A DNA stretch of 38,017 nt from an uncultured Lachnospira sp. (GCA_944381165.1 CALWKC010000027.1:1-38017), one strand, 5' to 3'; positions 7,391-13,094 are shown, numbered from the stretch's first letter. Made by a program: numbers and translations. Notes: generated by a model not told the origin, from the letters alone.

Positions 7391-7410
7391 GTGATATATA
7401 TTTAAGATGC

Positions 7411-7584
7411 TTATAAAAGCTGGGCGTTCTGCCGCCTGTCTATGTCGAACTTAAGCTGTCCTCCCGGCTCTTCCCTTATCTTTTTTATGTATCCGTTTTC
7501 CGCTTTCTGCCTTTGCGTCTCGCAGTCGCAGCGCTCCCCGGGGTCGAGGTGTGAGCCGCATCGCGGGCATATGTGAAAATACAT
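7411..7584 (-). CDS. Small zinc-ribbon-like protein, 57 aa
   Basis: AGGAGG stands 9 bases before the ATG, so translation is well supported. The N-terminus reads MYFHICPRCGSHLDPGERCDC: two CxxC/CxC pairs (C6, C9, C19, C21) that would bind one metal ion. The remainder is charged (QRQKAENGYIKKIREEPGG). Small proteins starting this way are frequent in clostridial integrative elements and phages, without a known role. It lies upstream of the replication initiator, in the same direction, separated by 175 bases. Confidence 0.7.
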   Translation of the reverse strand: MYFHICPRCGSHLDPGERCDCETQRQKAENGYIKKIREEPGGQLKFDIDRRQNAQLL

Positions 7585-7675
7585 TTGCTTTTACCTCCTG
7601 AGTGTGTTATATTTACATTGTATTTTTTAAATTTTTACCCCCTTGACCGGCTAAAAGAGCCGGTCTTTTTCTTTT
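7585..7675 (+). ncRNA. Second promoter-terminator pair opposing the operon
   Basis: TTGCTT (7585-7590) and TATATT (7608-7613) with a 17-bp spacer precede a perfect 8-bp hairpin, GACCGGCT/AGCCGGTC (7645-7652 and 7658-7665), with TTTTTCTTTT after it. This is a strong plus-strand intrinsic terminator overlapping the last codons of the 66-aa minus-strand gene. A transcript of about 55 bases antisense to the gene junction is possible. Alternatively, the terminator only blocks plus-strand read-through. On the minus strand the stem is followed by AAGGGGG and would not terminate. Confidence 0.4.
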
Positions 7676-7851
7676 ATGATGCGCGTAATCCTTCCGTCGT
7701 TTATCTCGTAACGGTATCCTTCAGCTTTACTGAATGCATACAGACCCGTAAGCGTCATCTCGTTGATGTCTGATTTGTAACATCCTTGTTTTATAGTGCA
7801 GAGCTGATGTCTTCTGCCTGCTGCTTTTCTTATTAAATCTTTGATTTTCAT
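7651..7851 (-). CDS. Hypothetical element protein, 66 aa
   Basis: ATG with GGAGG upstream (spacing 6). The sequence MKIKDLIRKAAGRR, then ALYAFSKAEGYRYEINDGRITRIIKE, looks like a small alpha/beta protein of the kind often found between an excisionase-like gene and the replication gene in clostridial elements. No motif allows a function. It sits 8 bases downstream of the upstream HTH gene, so they are cotranscribed. Its 3' end overlaps the plus-strand terminator at 7645-7665. Confidence 0.6.
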   Translation of the reverse strand: MKIKDLIRKAAGRRHQLCTIKQGCYKSDINEMTLTGLYAFSKAEGYRYEINDGRITRIIKEKDRLF

Positions 7852-7859
7852 ATAGCCTC

Positions 7860-8051
7860 CTATCTTGTGAGCATCTTCTGCCGCTCTTTTTCAAATTTCT
7901 CTGTATCAAATAAAATTGTGCTTTTTTTGCTTTGGCTCTGTCTTGTTGCGTATTTTTGACCTCTGCGGTGTGCCATTTGTCTTAAATAGCCATCTGTAAA
8001 TCCAAGCTCTTTAAGCTCCTGTATTGTCATAATAGGCTTTGGGTATTGCAT
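7860..8051 (-). CDS. Excisionase-like small HTH protein, 63 aa
   Basis: Start taken at the ATG at 8051, since GAGGTGAG lies about 5 bases ahead; the upstream GTG at 8060 has no site. The sequence MTIQELKELGFTDGYLRQMAHRRG (residues 8-31) has the look of a winged-helix excisionase/MerR-type recognition unit, and STILFDTEKFEKE is the following wing and helix. Such proteins direct excision or repress element genes. The integrase is 3 kb away on the other strand, so the pairing is not close. Assignment is by pattern only. Confidence 0.55.
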   Translation of the reverse strand: MQYPKPIMTIQELKELGFTDGYLRQMAHRRGQKYATRQSQSKKSTILFDTEKFEKERQKMLTR

Positions 8052-8126
8052 TTCTCTCACCTCGCATTCTTTAATTATTAGGCTGACTGTTTTGGCGGTT
8101 TGCTAGGTTGTTTAGATAGTTCAAAC

Positions 8127-8288
8127 CTACTGTAACTTTATTAAATATGAGAGAGGCGACCTGTCATCCCGTTTTCTCTCATATTTTATTCTCCGCATTG
8201 CATCACCAATTATTTCCCTTTCTTTTTTATTCAGGCCCACGGATTTGATTTTCAATCCCTGTTTTGCCTTAATTCCTCTAATTTTCAT
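8127..8288 (-). CDS. Small basic protein, 53 aa
   Basis: An ATG after AAAAAGGAA opens a 53-codon frame that is strongly basic (MKIRGIKAKQGLKIKSVGLNKKEREII, then MRRIKYERKRDDRSPLSYLIKLQ). Basic composition and an internal helix suggest nucleic-acid binding. The last third overlaps a perfect 12-bp inverted repeat (8143-8186), which is unusual inside coding DNA. Moderate support: good initiation context and a protein-like sequence, but no family is recognised. Confidence 0.45.
   Translation of the reverse strand: MKIRGIKAKQGLKIKSVGLNKKEREIIGDAMRRIKYERKRDDRSPLSYLIKLQ
8143..8186. repeat. Perfect 12-bp inverted repeat
   Basis: AAATATGAGAGA at 8143-8154 is matched exactly in reverse complement at 8175-8186, with a 20-base loop. 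There is no T run suited to termination of the minus-strand operon. It could be a protein-binding site (for example origin or transfer-related) or an mRNA hairpin; nothing decides this. Confidence 0.6.
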
Positions 8289-8303
8289 TTCCTTTTTCAC
8301 CTC

Positions 8304-8330
8304 TTAAACATCTTTCTTTTGAATTTTCAC
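8304..8330 (-). CDS. Possible 8-codon leader peptide
   Basis: GGAGGAGGTGAT, a near-complete match to the 16S anti-Shine-Dalgarno sequence, precedes a GTG that opens a frame of only eight codons (VKIQKKDV) before TAA. The 53-aa gene starts 16 bases after the stop. So strong a ribosome site before so short a frame suggests a leader peptide or a decayed gene start. No attenuator hairpin is evident next to it. Confidence 0.3.
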   Translation of the reverse strand: MKIQKKDV

Positions 8331-8376
8331 TTTTAAATCACCTCCTCCGCTAATTTGGTTGTTTCTGTAATCGCCA

Positions 8377-8395
8377 AAATCCATTTTAATTTGAT
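8377..8395. promoter_or_regulatory. Operator-like 19-bp repeat, distal copy
   Basis: AAATCCATTTTAATTTGAT here is identical to 8637-8655, 260 bp away. It overlaps the stop codon of the Cro-like gene. No promoter elements surround this copy, so it may be a remote operator for looping, or a roadblock. Confidence 0.5.
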
Positions 8396-8604
8396 TTAGT
8401 AGGCAAAAAAATATAGTCTAATGGCATCTCGTACAAAGCACTTAACTCCATTGCTTGGGAAGTTTTGGGCTCAGAAATACCCTTTTCCCAATTAACTACA
8501 GTCTGCTTACTAACATGCATAGCTTTTGCAACGCTATCCTGTGTCATACCGGCATTTACTCTCGCTGCTGCAAGACTTATTTGTATTTCTTTCTTCTTAC
8601 TCAT
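8386..8604 (-). CDS. XRE-family repressor, Cro-like, 72 aa
   Basis: Start set at the ATG at 8604, after AGGAG; the longer frame back to 8700 would read through the promoter. The helix-turn-helix is ISLAAARVNAGMTQDSVAKAMHVSKQTVVNWEKGISEPKTSQAMELSALY (about residues 7-57), followed by a short tail and no oligomerisation domain. It heads the minus-strand operon and faces a second XRE gene, as Cro faces cI. Its own promoter (8632-8660) is near perfect and holds one copy of a 19-bp repeat; a second copy overlaps its stop codon. Confidence 0.85.
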   Translation of the reverse strand: MSKKKEIQISLAAARVNAGMTQDSVAKAMHVSKQTVVNWEKGISEPKTSQAMELSALYEMPLDYIFLPTKSN

Positions 8605-8631
8605 ACTAGCTCCTTTTGTTTTAATGTCCAC

Positions 8632-8660
8632 ATTATAAATCCATTTTAATTTGATGTCAA
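8632..8660 (-). promoter_or_regulatory. Consensus promoter of the minus-strand operon
   Basis: Read on the minus strand, TTGACA (8660-8655) and TATAAT (8637-8632) are separated by exactly 17 bp: a perfect sigma-A promoter. It drives the Cro-like gene and probably the operon beyond. The spacer is the 19-bp operator repeat, so a bound repressor would occlude RNA polymerase. Confidence 0.85.
8637..8655. promoter_or_regulatory. Operator-like 19-bp repeat, promoter copy
   Basis: The second copy of AAATCCATTTTAATTTGAT fills the spacer between the -10 and -35 boxes of the Cro-like promoter. Related sites lie at 8666-8684 (15 of 19 bases) and, inverted, at about 8699-8712 within the opposite promoter. 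The layout fits repressor operators governing both directions. Confidence 0.6.
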
Positions 8661-8690
8661 TACTAAAATCTAATTTTATTTTATTTTCAG

Positions 8691-8719
8691 TTGCAAACAA
8701 TCAAATTTAGATGTATTAT
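8691..8719 (+). promoter_or_regulatory. Promoter of the second repressor gene
   Basis: TTGCAA (8691-8696), a 17-bp spacer and TATTAT (8714-8719) on the plus strand, about 25 bases before the ribosome site of the XRE gene at 8749. The spacer contains an inverted partial match to the 19-bp operator repeat. Confidence 0.65.
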
Positions 8720-8748
8720 TGTTGTACAAATAGATGGAGGTAAATTGC

Positions 8749-9132
8749 ATGTCCGATGAATTACAAAAAAAGATATTTTCACGTAATCTTAATAAATATA
8801 TTAATTCAAGCGGTAAAAAACAAAACGAAATTGCTGCTGATATAAATGTCATCCCTCAAACTTTAAACTCTTGGTGTACTGGTCAGGCAATGCCGAGAAT
8901 AGGAAAAATACAATTATTAGCAGATTATTTTGGAATTAATAAATCCGATTTATTAGAAGATAAAGACGATAGCAATGAAGATGATTACTACCTCAACGAC
9001 GATGCTCGTGACATGGCTCAGTTCTTATATGACAATCCTGATTACAAAGTTCTATTCGATGCATCAAGAAAGGTTAAAAAAGAGGATATTGAATTTGTCA
9101 AACAGATGTTAGACAGGTTCAATAGAGAATAA
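8749..9132 (+). CDS. XRE-family repressor (cI/ImmR-like), 127 aa
   Basis: The ATG at 8749 has GGAGG 9-10 bases upstream; the earlier ATG at 8734 overlaps that ribosome site. The helix-turn-helix covers about residues 5-60 (FSRNLNKYINSSGKKQNEIAADINVIPQTLNSWCTGQAMPRIGKIQLLADYFG). An acidic linker and a C-terminal helical domain of about 50 residues follow. It lies directly upstream of an ImmA-like gene, the arrangement of ImmR/ImmA in ICEBs1, where damage or quorum signals lead to repressor cleavage. It likely keeps the element quiescent. Confidence 0.85.
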   Translation: MSDELQKKIFSRNLNKYINSSGKKQNEIAADINVIPQTLNSWCTGQAMPRIGKIQLLADYFGINKSDLLEDKDDSNEDDYYLNDDARDMAQFLYDNPDYKVLFDASRKVKKEDIEFVKQMLDRFNRE

Positions 9133-9157
9133 TTGCATATGGGAAAGGGGGACGAGC

Positions 9158-9370
9158 ATGGAAACAACCGTAATATATGCAGATATGCCTACTACCATTA
9201 AGGCATACACAGTAATTAACAGCGATAATACATACACAATAGTGTTGAACTCTCGGTTGAGCAGAGAGCAGCATCTTCTGTCATACTATCACGAAATGAA
9301 GCACATTGAAAATAACGACTACGATAAAAAATGTGATGTAAATATTATTGAATTTGAAGCACATAGTTAA
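9158..9370 (+). CDS. Short ImmA/IrrE-like metalloprotease
   Basis: YYHEMKHIENNDY contains the zinc motif HEXXH (His45, Glu46, His49), and a possible third ligand Glu65 follows in IEFEAHS. The N-terminal strand pattern IKAYTVINSDNTYTIVLNSRLS matches the entry of ImmA/IrrE domains. At 70 residues it is much shorter than ImmA and ends right after the third ligand position, so it is either a minimal family member or a truncated one. It follows the cI-like repressor by 25 bp with its own GGGGG ribosome site. A role in cleaving that repressor is the natural guess. Confidence 0.65.
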   Translation: METTVIYADMPTTIKAYTVINSDNTYTIVLNSRLSREQHLLSYYHEMKHIENNDYDKKCDVNIIEFEAHS

Positions 9371-9389
9371 ATACAAGGGGGATATTCAA

Positions 9390-9875
9390 ATGAATACTAA
9401 TTCTGATAAAACGCTAAAAATTTTAATGTGGATATTGCTGATATTTTTTCCGCCCGTTGGGCTTTTTATTATGTGGTTGAAGCAGGATGAAATAGGCTTC
9501 AGCAAAAATAAAAAAATAATTATGACTGCTATTTTCAGCGTTTATACTGTAATTTTATTTATAGCAGTTATAAATCAAAATCCTGAAGACGTTGCATCAA
9601 ACAATATTTCTAATGTGCAGGCTACATATTACAGTGACAGCGAAACTGCTTCTCCAGATAATGAAGCAACGCAGCCTGAAACTATAGGACAAAACTTGCA
9701 AACGACTATCAGCGCGGAGACTACATTTGTTTTGAACAATTCAACCAAAAAATATCATAAACAGACATGTTCTGAGGTTGAGAGAATAAAAGAAGAAAAT
9801 AAGTCATATTACACTGGAACATCTGACGAAATTGAGAACATGGGATATTCTCCATGTGGAAAATGCAATCCATAA
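9390..9875 (+). CDS. Two-TM membrane protein with Ada-like zinc tail, 161 aa
   Basis: Start at the ATG at 9390 (AAGGGGG upstream), giving MNTNSDKTLKI; the frame also opens at 9348 but without a site and inside the ImmA-like gene. Two hydrophobic segments (about 9-28 and 40-58) form a short hairpin with a linker containing WLKQDEIGFSKNKK. A low-complexity linker rich in Ser, Thr and Glu follows. The last 50 residues (FVLNNSTKKYHKQTC...YSPCGKCNP) carry His, Cys, and CxxC in the pattern of the Ada metal-binding domain, seen at the C-termini of many Firmicutes surface proteins. Function unknown; it may sense metal or bind DNA at the membrane. Confidence 0.65.
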   Translation: MNTNSDKTLKILMWILLIFFPPVGLFIMWLKQDEIGFSKNKKIIMTAIFSVYTVILFIAVINQNPEDVASNNISNVQATYYSDSETASPDNEATQPETIGQNLQTTISAETTFVLNNSTKKYHKQTCSEVERIKEENKSYYTGTSDEIENMGYSPCGKCNP

Positions 9876-9882
9876 TTAATTA

Positions 9883-9918
9883 TAATAACGAGCGCCCCCG
9901 TGCTGGTAAGCAAGGCAT
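9883..9918 (+). terminator. Degenerate terminator-like element, copy A
   Basis: The segment CGCCCCCGTGCTGGTAAGC followed by AAGGCAT is a diverged version of the element just after the BRO gene (10891-10917). Its stem is weakened (GCT/AGC core) and it lacks a T run, so termination here would be poor. Confidence 0.4.
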
Positions 9919-9976
9919 ATAGGGTATATATCAATAAGACTACAAAAAACTTTAGATTATAAAAAGTAGAAGGAAG

Positions 9977-10885
9977 GTGGAAATTTTCTTTTTTTATGAG
10001 TTCGATGAAGATACTGGTATAACAACTCCGTACCAGGTCGATGAACAGGATTTAAGTCCAGAGGAGTTTGAGTTTTTTAACGACACCGTACGCAAAGTAT
10101 GGAGTTCGAAAGAAGAAGAATGGTATTTCTCTATCCAAGATGTCTTAAAACAACTTACAGATAGCACAGACGTTAAACAATATATTAAAAAAATGAGAAG
10201 CCGAGACCCTGTATTAAACGCCAACTGGGGTACAATTTGTACCCTAGTTGTTATGCCTGCTTCTGACGGAAAATTACGACATATTCAAGCAGCAACTACT
10301 GAGGGTATTCTTCGTATCATTCAATCCATTCCATCCAAAAAAGCTGAGCCATTCAAAATATGGCTTGCTAAAGTCGGAAAAGAACGCATTGATGAAATGG
10401 CAGACCCTGAGAAAGCTCTCGACAGAGGATTATCGTACTACAAAGAAAAGGGATATTCGGACGAATGGATTCGGCAGAGGTTACAATCAAAAACAATTCG
10501 AGATGAGCTTACAGATGAATGGAAGCGTGTTGGCATATCCGATTCTAAAGATTATGCTATGCTAACGAATATTTTAACTGTTGCATGGTCAGGCAAGACT
10601 GTTCAGAAGTATAAGCAATATAAAGGATTACATAAAGAGAACTTACGCGACAATATGACGAATATTGAACTCACTCTCAATCAGCTGGCCGAGGTTTCAG
10701 CTACAGCTATTTCCAAAGCCAAAAATCCTTCCGATATTTCTGAAAGTAAACAAGTTGCTCGTGAAGGCGGTAATGTTGCTAAGACAGCCAGGAAAGAACT
10801 TGAGTCTCAGCTAGGATACAGTGTAATATCTCCTTTAAATGCATCTGACCCGGCAGCATTAGAAATTAAAGATAATGATAAATAA
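9977..10885 (+). CDS. BRO-N domain protein (antirepressor-like), 302 aa
   Basis: Residues 45-125 fit a BRO-family N-terminal domain: EEEWYFSIQDVLKQLTDSTDVKQYIKKMRSRD, then LRHIQAATTEGILRIIQSIPSKKAEPFKIWLAKVG. The rest (130-300) is helical, with DEWIRQRLQSK and LTDEWKRVGISDSKDYAMLTNILT, resembling the long phage antirepressor/DinD-like group. Such proteins bind DNA or the repressor and can relieve repression. Start is a GTG at 9977 after AGAAGGAAG; no good ATG precedes it. It is flanked on both sides by related terminator-like sequences, so it is transcribed as its own cassette. Confidence 0.75.
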   Translation: MEIFFFYEFDEDTGITTPYQVDEQDLSPEEFEFFNDTVRKVWSSKEEEWYFSIQDVLKQLTDSTDVKQYIKKMRSRDPVLNANWGTICTLVVMPASDGKLRHIQAATTEGILRIIQSIPSKKAEPFKIWLAKVGKERIDEMADPEKALDRGLSYYKEKGYSDEWIRQRLQSKTIRDELTDEWKRVGISDSKDYAMLTNILTVAWSGKTVQKYKQYKGLHKENLRDNMTNIELTLNQLAEVSATAISKAKNPSDISESKQVAREGGNVAKTARKELESQLGYSVISPLNASDPAALEIKDNDK

Positions 10886-10890
10886 TAAAC

Positions 10891-10920
10891 GCCCCCTGTG
10901 CTGGTAACACAAGAGGCATT
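10891..10920 (+). terminator. Terminator of the BRO gene, copy B
   Basis: GCCCCCTGTG, loop CTGGTAA, CACAAGAGGC, then ATTTAA. The TGTG/CACA core plus the outer GCC/GGC pairs form a typical short stem. It begins six bases after the BRO stop codon. The same design is found in a weaker form before the gene. Confidence 0.55.
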
Positions 10921-10933
10921 TAACCGATACTTA

Positions 10934-11026
10934 CATAAGCGGTGCTTACGATATAATATCGCCTTCGACAAGCCATATTATATCACCAACAGCGCCACTT
11001 ATGCAAGTAGGCGCTACTTTTGCGCC
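10934..11026. repeat. Nested inverted repeats between BRO gene and integrase
   Basis: Outer arms CATAAGCGGTGCT (from 10934) and AGCGCCACTTATG (to about 11003) pair with one mismatch and one G-U. Inside them GATATAATAT (10950-10959) pairs exactly with ATATTATATC (10975-10984). A third small hairpin GGCGC/GCGCC follows (about 11010-11026). Together they could form a cruciform DNA site or a structured RNA about 90 bases long. No protein frame accounts for the region. Confidence 0.6.
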
Positions 11027-11034
11027 CTAAATTG

Positions 11035-11055
11035 AGTTGCACCGGTGCAACTTTT
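11035..11055 (+). terminator. 18-bp palindrome with T run before the integrase
   Basis: AGTTGCACCGGTGCAACT is a perfect palindrome, folding as a 7-bp stem with loop CCGG and followed by TTT. It fits a plus-strand terminator that insulates the integrase from upstream transcription. As DNA it is also a symmetric protein-binding site 40 bp before the integrase start. Confidence 0.5.
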
Positions 11056-11093
11056 AACTTTGTAATCGAATTTTTACAGGAAGGATGATTTTT

Positions 11094-12182
11094 ATGGCTA
11101 AATACACTAAAAGGAAAGACGGACGATATTGTACACATATAGATACCGGAACATATGATGAAAATGGAAAACGTATACGAATCACTGTGTATGCAAGAAG
11201 TATTCGAGAACTTGAGGAAAAAATTGCCCTTGCCCGCTATAATGCGCTTTCTGGCACTTTTTTAAAAAATCCCAATATACCATTCATAGAGTATGCAAAA
11301 ACATGGCTTAATACTAAGAAATCACTCTCAAACGCAACTTACAACGGTTATAAAAACATAATTTATAACCATTTTGATACAATAGGCCATATTCCTGTAT
11401 CAAAACTTGTCAAATCAGACATACAGGACTGCATTGCTGAGTTAAACGGACATTACGACCTGCAACAGCGCCTTAAAATTACTATAAACCAGATTCTTGA
11501 CGCAGCAGTAGAAGATAATATTGCCACCAAAAACGTATGCAGAGGAGTAAAACTTCCTCCTCGTAATGCTCTTCAAAAAAAGCGCGCGCTTACTCAAAGT
11601 GAAATATCTGCAATCAAAAAATGTTCATTAACAGAAAAAGAACGTGCTTTTATAGACATATTATACTACACAGGAATGAGGCGAGGAGAGGTGCTTGCAC
11701 TTACTGTATCAGATATTAACTTCAGCAAGAAAGAGATTACAGTTAATAAATCAGTTGCATTTATAGACAGCAATCAGCCTGTCATAAAACAACCAAAGAC
11801 AAGAAACGCATGCCGGACAATTACAATGCCTATCGCGCTCATTTTGAGTTTAAAACGCTATATTCCTACAATTAATACTCCTTATCTGTTTACGCGCCAA
11901 AATGGGGAAATAATGAGCGAGGGAAGCTATAAGTGTTTTTGGAGAGGCATATATAATAAAATCAACGCTCAGCTTGGCGGCAATAAAAATATACACGCAA
12001 CAGACTTAACCGTTCATATGTTCAGACATAATTACGCTACTATGCTTTATTATAATGGAATTGATGTAAAACAAGCTCAACTCTTGCTTGGTCATTCAAA
12101 CATAAAAACCACTCTTGAAATTTATACGCATTTTATTTCAAATGAAAGCACAAAGAAAAAGCTTCTTGAATTAAGCATGTAA
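11094..12182 (+). CDS. int: Tyrosine integrase, 362 aa
   Basis: Catalyses integration and excision of the element. Start set at the second ATG (MAKYTKRKDG), about 9 bases after AGGAAGG. Residues 1-50 form an arm-binding AP2-like domain (YTKRKDGRYCTHIDTGTYDENGKRIR), 60-150 the core-binding SAM-like domain, and 165-360 the catalytic domain with Arg196 (TGMRRGEVL), Lys235, His308, Arg311 (HMFRHNY), His334 (LLGHSN) and the nucleophile Tyr344 (EIYTHF). All key residues are present, so it should be active. It ends 151 bp from the 3' end of tRNA-Thr, with repeats of TGACTACCA directly after its stop, as expected for the attachment end of an element. Confidence 0.93.
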   Translation: MAKYTKRKDGRYCTHIDTGTYDENGKRIRITVYARSIRELEEKIALARYNALSGTFLKNPNIPFIEYAKTWLNTKKSLSNATYNGYKNIIYNHFDTIGHIPVSKLVKSDIQDCIAELNGHYDLQQRLKITINQILDAAVEDNIATKNVCRGVKLPPRNALQKKRALTQSEISAIKKCSLTEKERAFIDILYYTGMRRGEVLALTVSDINFSKKEITVNKSVAFIDSNQPVIKQPKTRNACRTITMPIALILSLKRYIPTINTPYLFTRQNGEIMSEGSYKCFWRGIYNKINAQLGGNKNIHATDLTVHMFRHNYATMLYYNGIDVKQAQLLLGHSNIKTTLEIYTHFISNESTKKKLLELSM

Positions 12183-12184
12183 TC

Positions 12185-12245
12185 TGACTACCATTTTGAC
12201 TACCATTCTCTTAAAAAACTGTCTATGAACACCATTTGACTACCA
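12185..12245. repeat. Three TGACTACCA repeats, possible integrase arm sites
   Basis: TGACTACCA occurs at 12185-12193, 12197-12205 and 12237-12245, all in the same orientation and directly after the integrase stop. Two are 12 bp apart. Short direct repeats beside an attachment core are typical arm-type binding sites of tyrosine integrases. That use is inferred from position. Confidence 0.55.
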
Positions 12246-12282
12246 AATAGCACACAAAATAAGACAACACCACATATGCAAA

Positions 12283-12325
12283 AATAGCCGTCAAACCAGC
12301 ATATTTACTGTGTTTAACGGCTATT
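12283..12325 (-). terminator. Terminator downstream of tRNA-Thr
   Basis: Arms AATAGCCGTCAAAC (12283-12296) and GTTTAACGGCTATT (12312-12325) pair with one mismatch around a 15-base loop. Read on the minus strand, the stem ends in CTATTTTT. It lies just beyond the 3' end of tRNA-Thr and would end its transcript. Its presence so close to the tRNA bears on where the element boundary lies. Confidence 0.65.
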
Positions 12326-12333
12326 CCTCTTTA

Positions 12334-12405
12334 AGCTGATGGGGGGAGTCGGACCCCTGACCTCTTCATTACCAATGAAGTGCTCTACCACTGAGCTACA
12401 TCAGC
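12334..12405 (-). tRNA. tRNA-Thr (anticodon GGT)
   Basis: A 72-base cloverleaf: acceptor GCTGATG/CATCAGC, D stem GCTC/GAGC, anticodon stem CTTCA/TGAAG with loop TTGGTAA (anticodon GGT, codons ACC/ACU), discriminator T. The T stem has an A-C mismatch at its base and the T loop begins TCCGA, with C at the usual T55, as in the element tRNA-Ala. CCA is not encoded. Its 3' end faces the integrase, so it is the probable insertion landmark. Confidence 0.92.
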
Positions 12406-12485
12406 AGACAACAAATATAATATTACACCATTTTACATTTGTCAAGAAAATCGTATACCTCAATGCACAATTAAGGGCGTCTGTT

Positions 12486-13094
12486 TCAACGCTTCTCCAG
12501 CGCAAATGCCTTTGAGCGTATTCTCTGCAGCGCGTTGTCTATCGACTTGGGCGTTTTGTTCATTATACGCGCGATTTCTCTGTAATCTTTGTCCTCTATA
12601 TAGAGCTTTAGCACCTGCTTTTCAAAATTGCTGAGGCTTTCAAAGAGCTTTTCCTTAAAATCCTCTGTATATTCCCGGTCAATAAGAAGCTTTTCAGGAT
12701 TTTGTTCCGTCTCCGGCTTTAAAACATCCACAAGCCGCATTTCGTTGTCCTCATCCGTGTATGCAGGCAGGTCAAAGGAGACGTATGTGTTTAGCGGCAT
12801 GTTTTTTTTGCGGTTGGAAGCCGCAACTGCCGTTATAAGCTGCCTGTTGATACACATACTGGCAAATGTCTTAAACGAGGCTTCCCTGCTCTCGTCAAAA
12901 TCGCGCACCGCCTTATAAAGACCAATCATGCCCTCCTGGATTAAATCATCACTGTCTCCTCCGGCGAGATACATTGCCTTAGCCTTCTTTTTTACAAGAT
13001 TTTTATAACGCTCAAATAAAACTTCTATCGCCGCTTCATTTCCGACGCGGTATATATCAATAAGAGTCTCGTCGCTGCACCCTTCAAAATCCAT
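12486..13094 (-). CDS. sigH: Sporulation sigma factor SigH, 202 aa
   Basis: RNA polymerase sigma factor for the transition to sporulation in Bacilli and Clostridia. Region 2 is clear (DSDDLIQEGMIGLYKAVRDFDESREASFKTFASMCINRQLITA), followed by the SigH-typical PLNTYVSFDLPAY and a region 4 with DYREIARIMNKTPKSIDNALQRIRSKA. I take the start at 13094 (GGAG upstream); ATGs at 13106 and 13127 have no clear site. It lies 59 bp after rlmB in the same direction, the conserved clostridial order. A TATAAT (13135-13130, minus) and a small hairpin (13107-13124) precede the gene and may give it a separate promoter or translational control. Confidence 0.9.
   Translation of the reverse strand: MDFEGCSDETLIDIYRVGNEAAIEVLFERYKNLVKKKAKAMYLAGGDSDDLIQEGMIGLYKAVRDFDESREASFKTFASMCINRQLITAVAASNRKKNMPLNTYVSFDLPAYTDEDNEMRLVDVLKPETEQNPEKLLIDREYTEDFKEKLFESLSNFEKQVLKLYIEDKDYREIARIMNKTPKSIDNALQRIRSKAFALEKR

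Larger units (their letters stand above)
1..12330. mobile_element. Integrated mobile element (ICE/phage-like), right part
   Basis: Seen: a long minus-strand operon of small phage/ICE-type genes, a divergent two-repressor switch, an HUH replication initiator, PcfJ and PcfK homologues, and a tyrosine integrase at the right edge next to the 3' end of tRNA-Thr. Known: integrases of this family often use tRNA 3' ends, and PcfJ/PcfK come from conjugative elements. Inferred: the element lies beside tRNA-Thr and separates it from whatever originally followed. The left end is outside the window. No relaxase, coupling protein or capsid gene is visible, so ICE, IME and prophage cannot be told apart. The exact right boundary, between the integrase stop and the tRNA, is not resolved. 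Confidence 0.85.

Noticed and set aside
7645-7675. Terminator of the minus-strand operon
   Set aside because: On the minus strand the stem is followed by AAGGGGG; the T run is on the plus side only.
12283-12325. Inverted repeat near tRNA-Thr as an IS end
   Set aside because: It has the form of a terminator for the tRNA and there is no transposase nearby.
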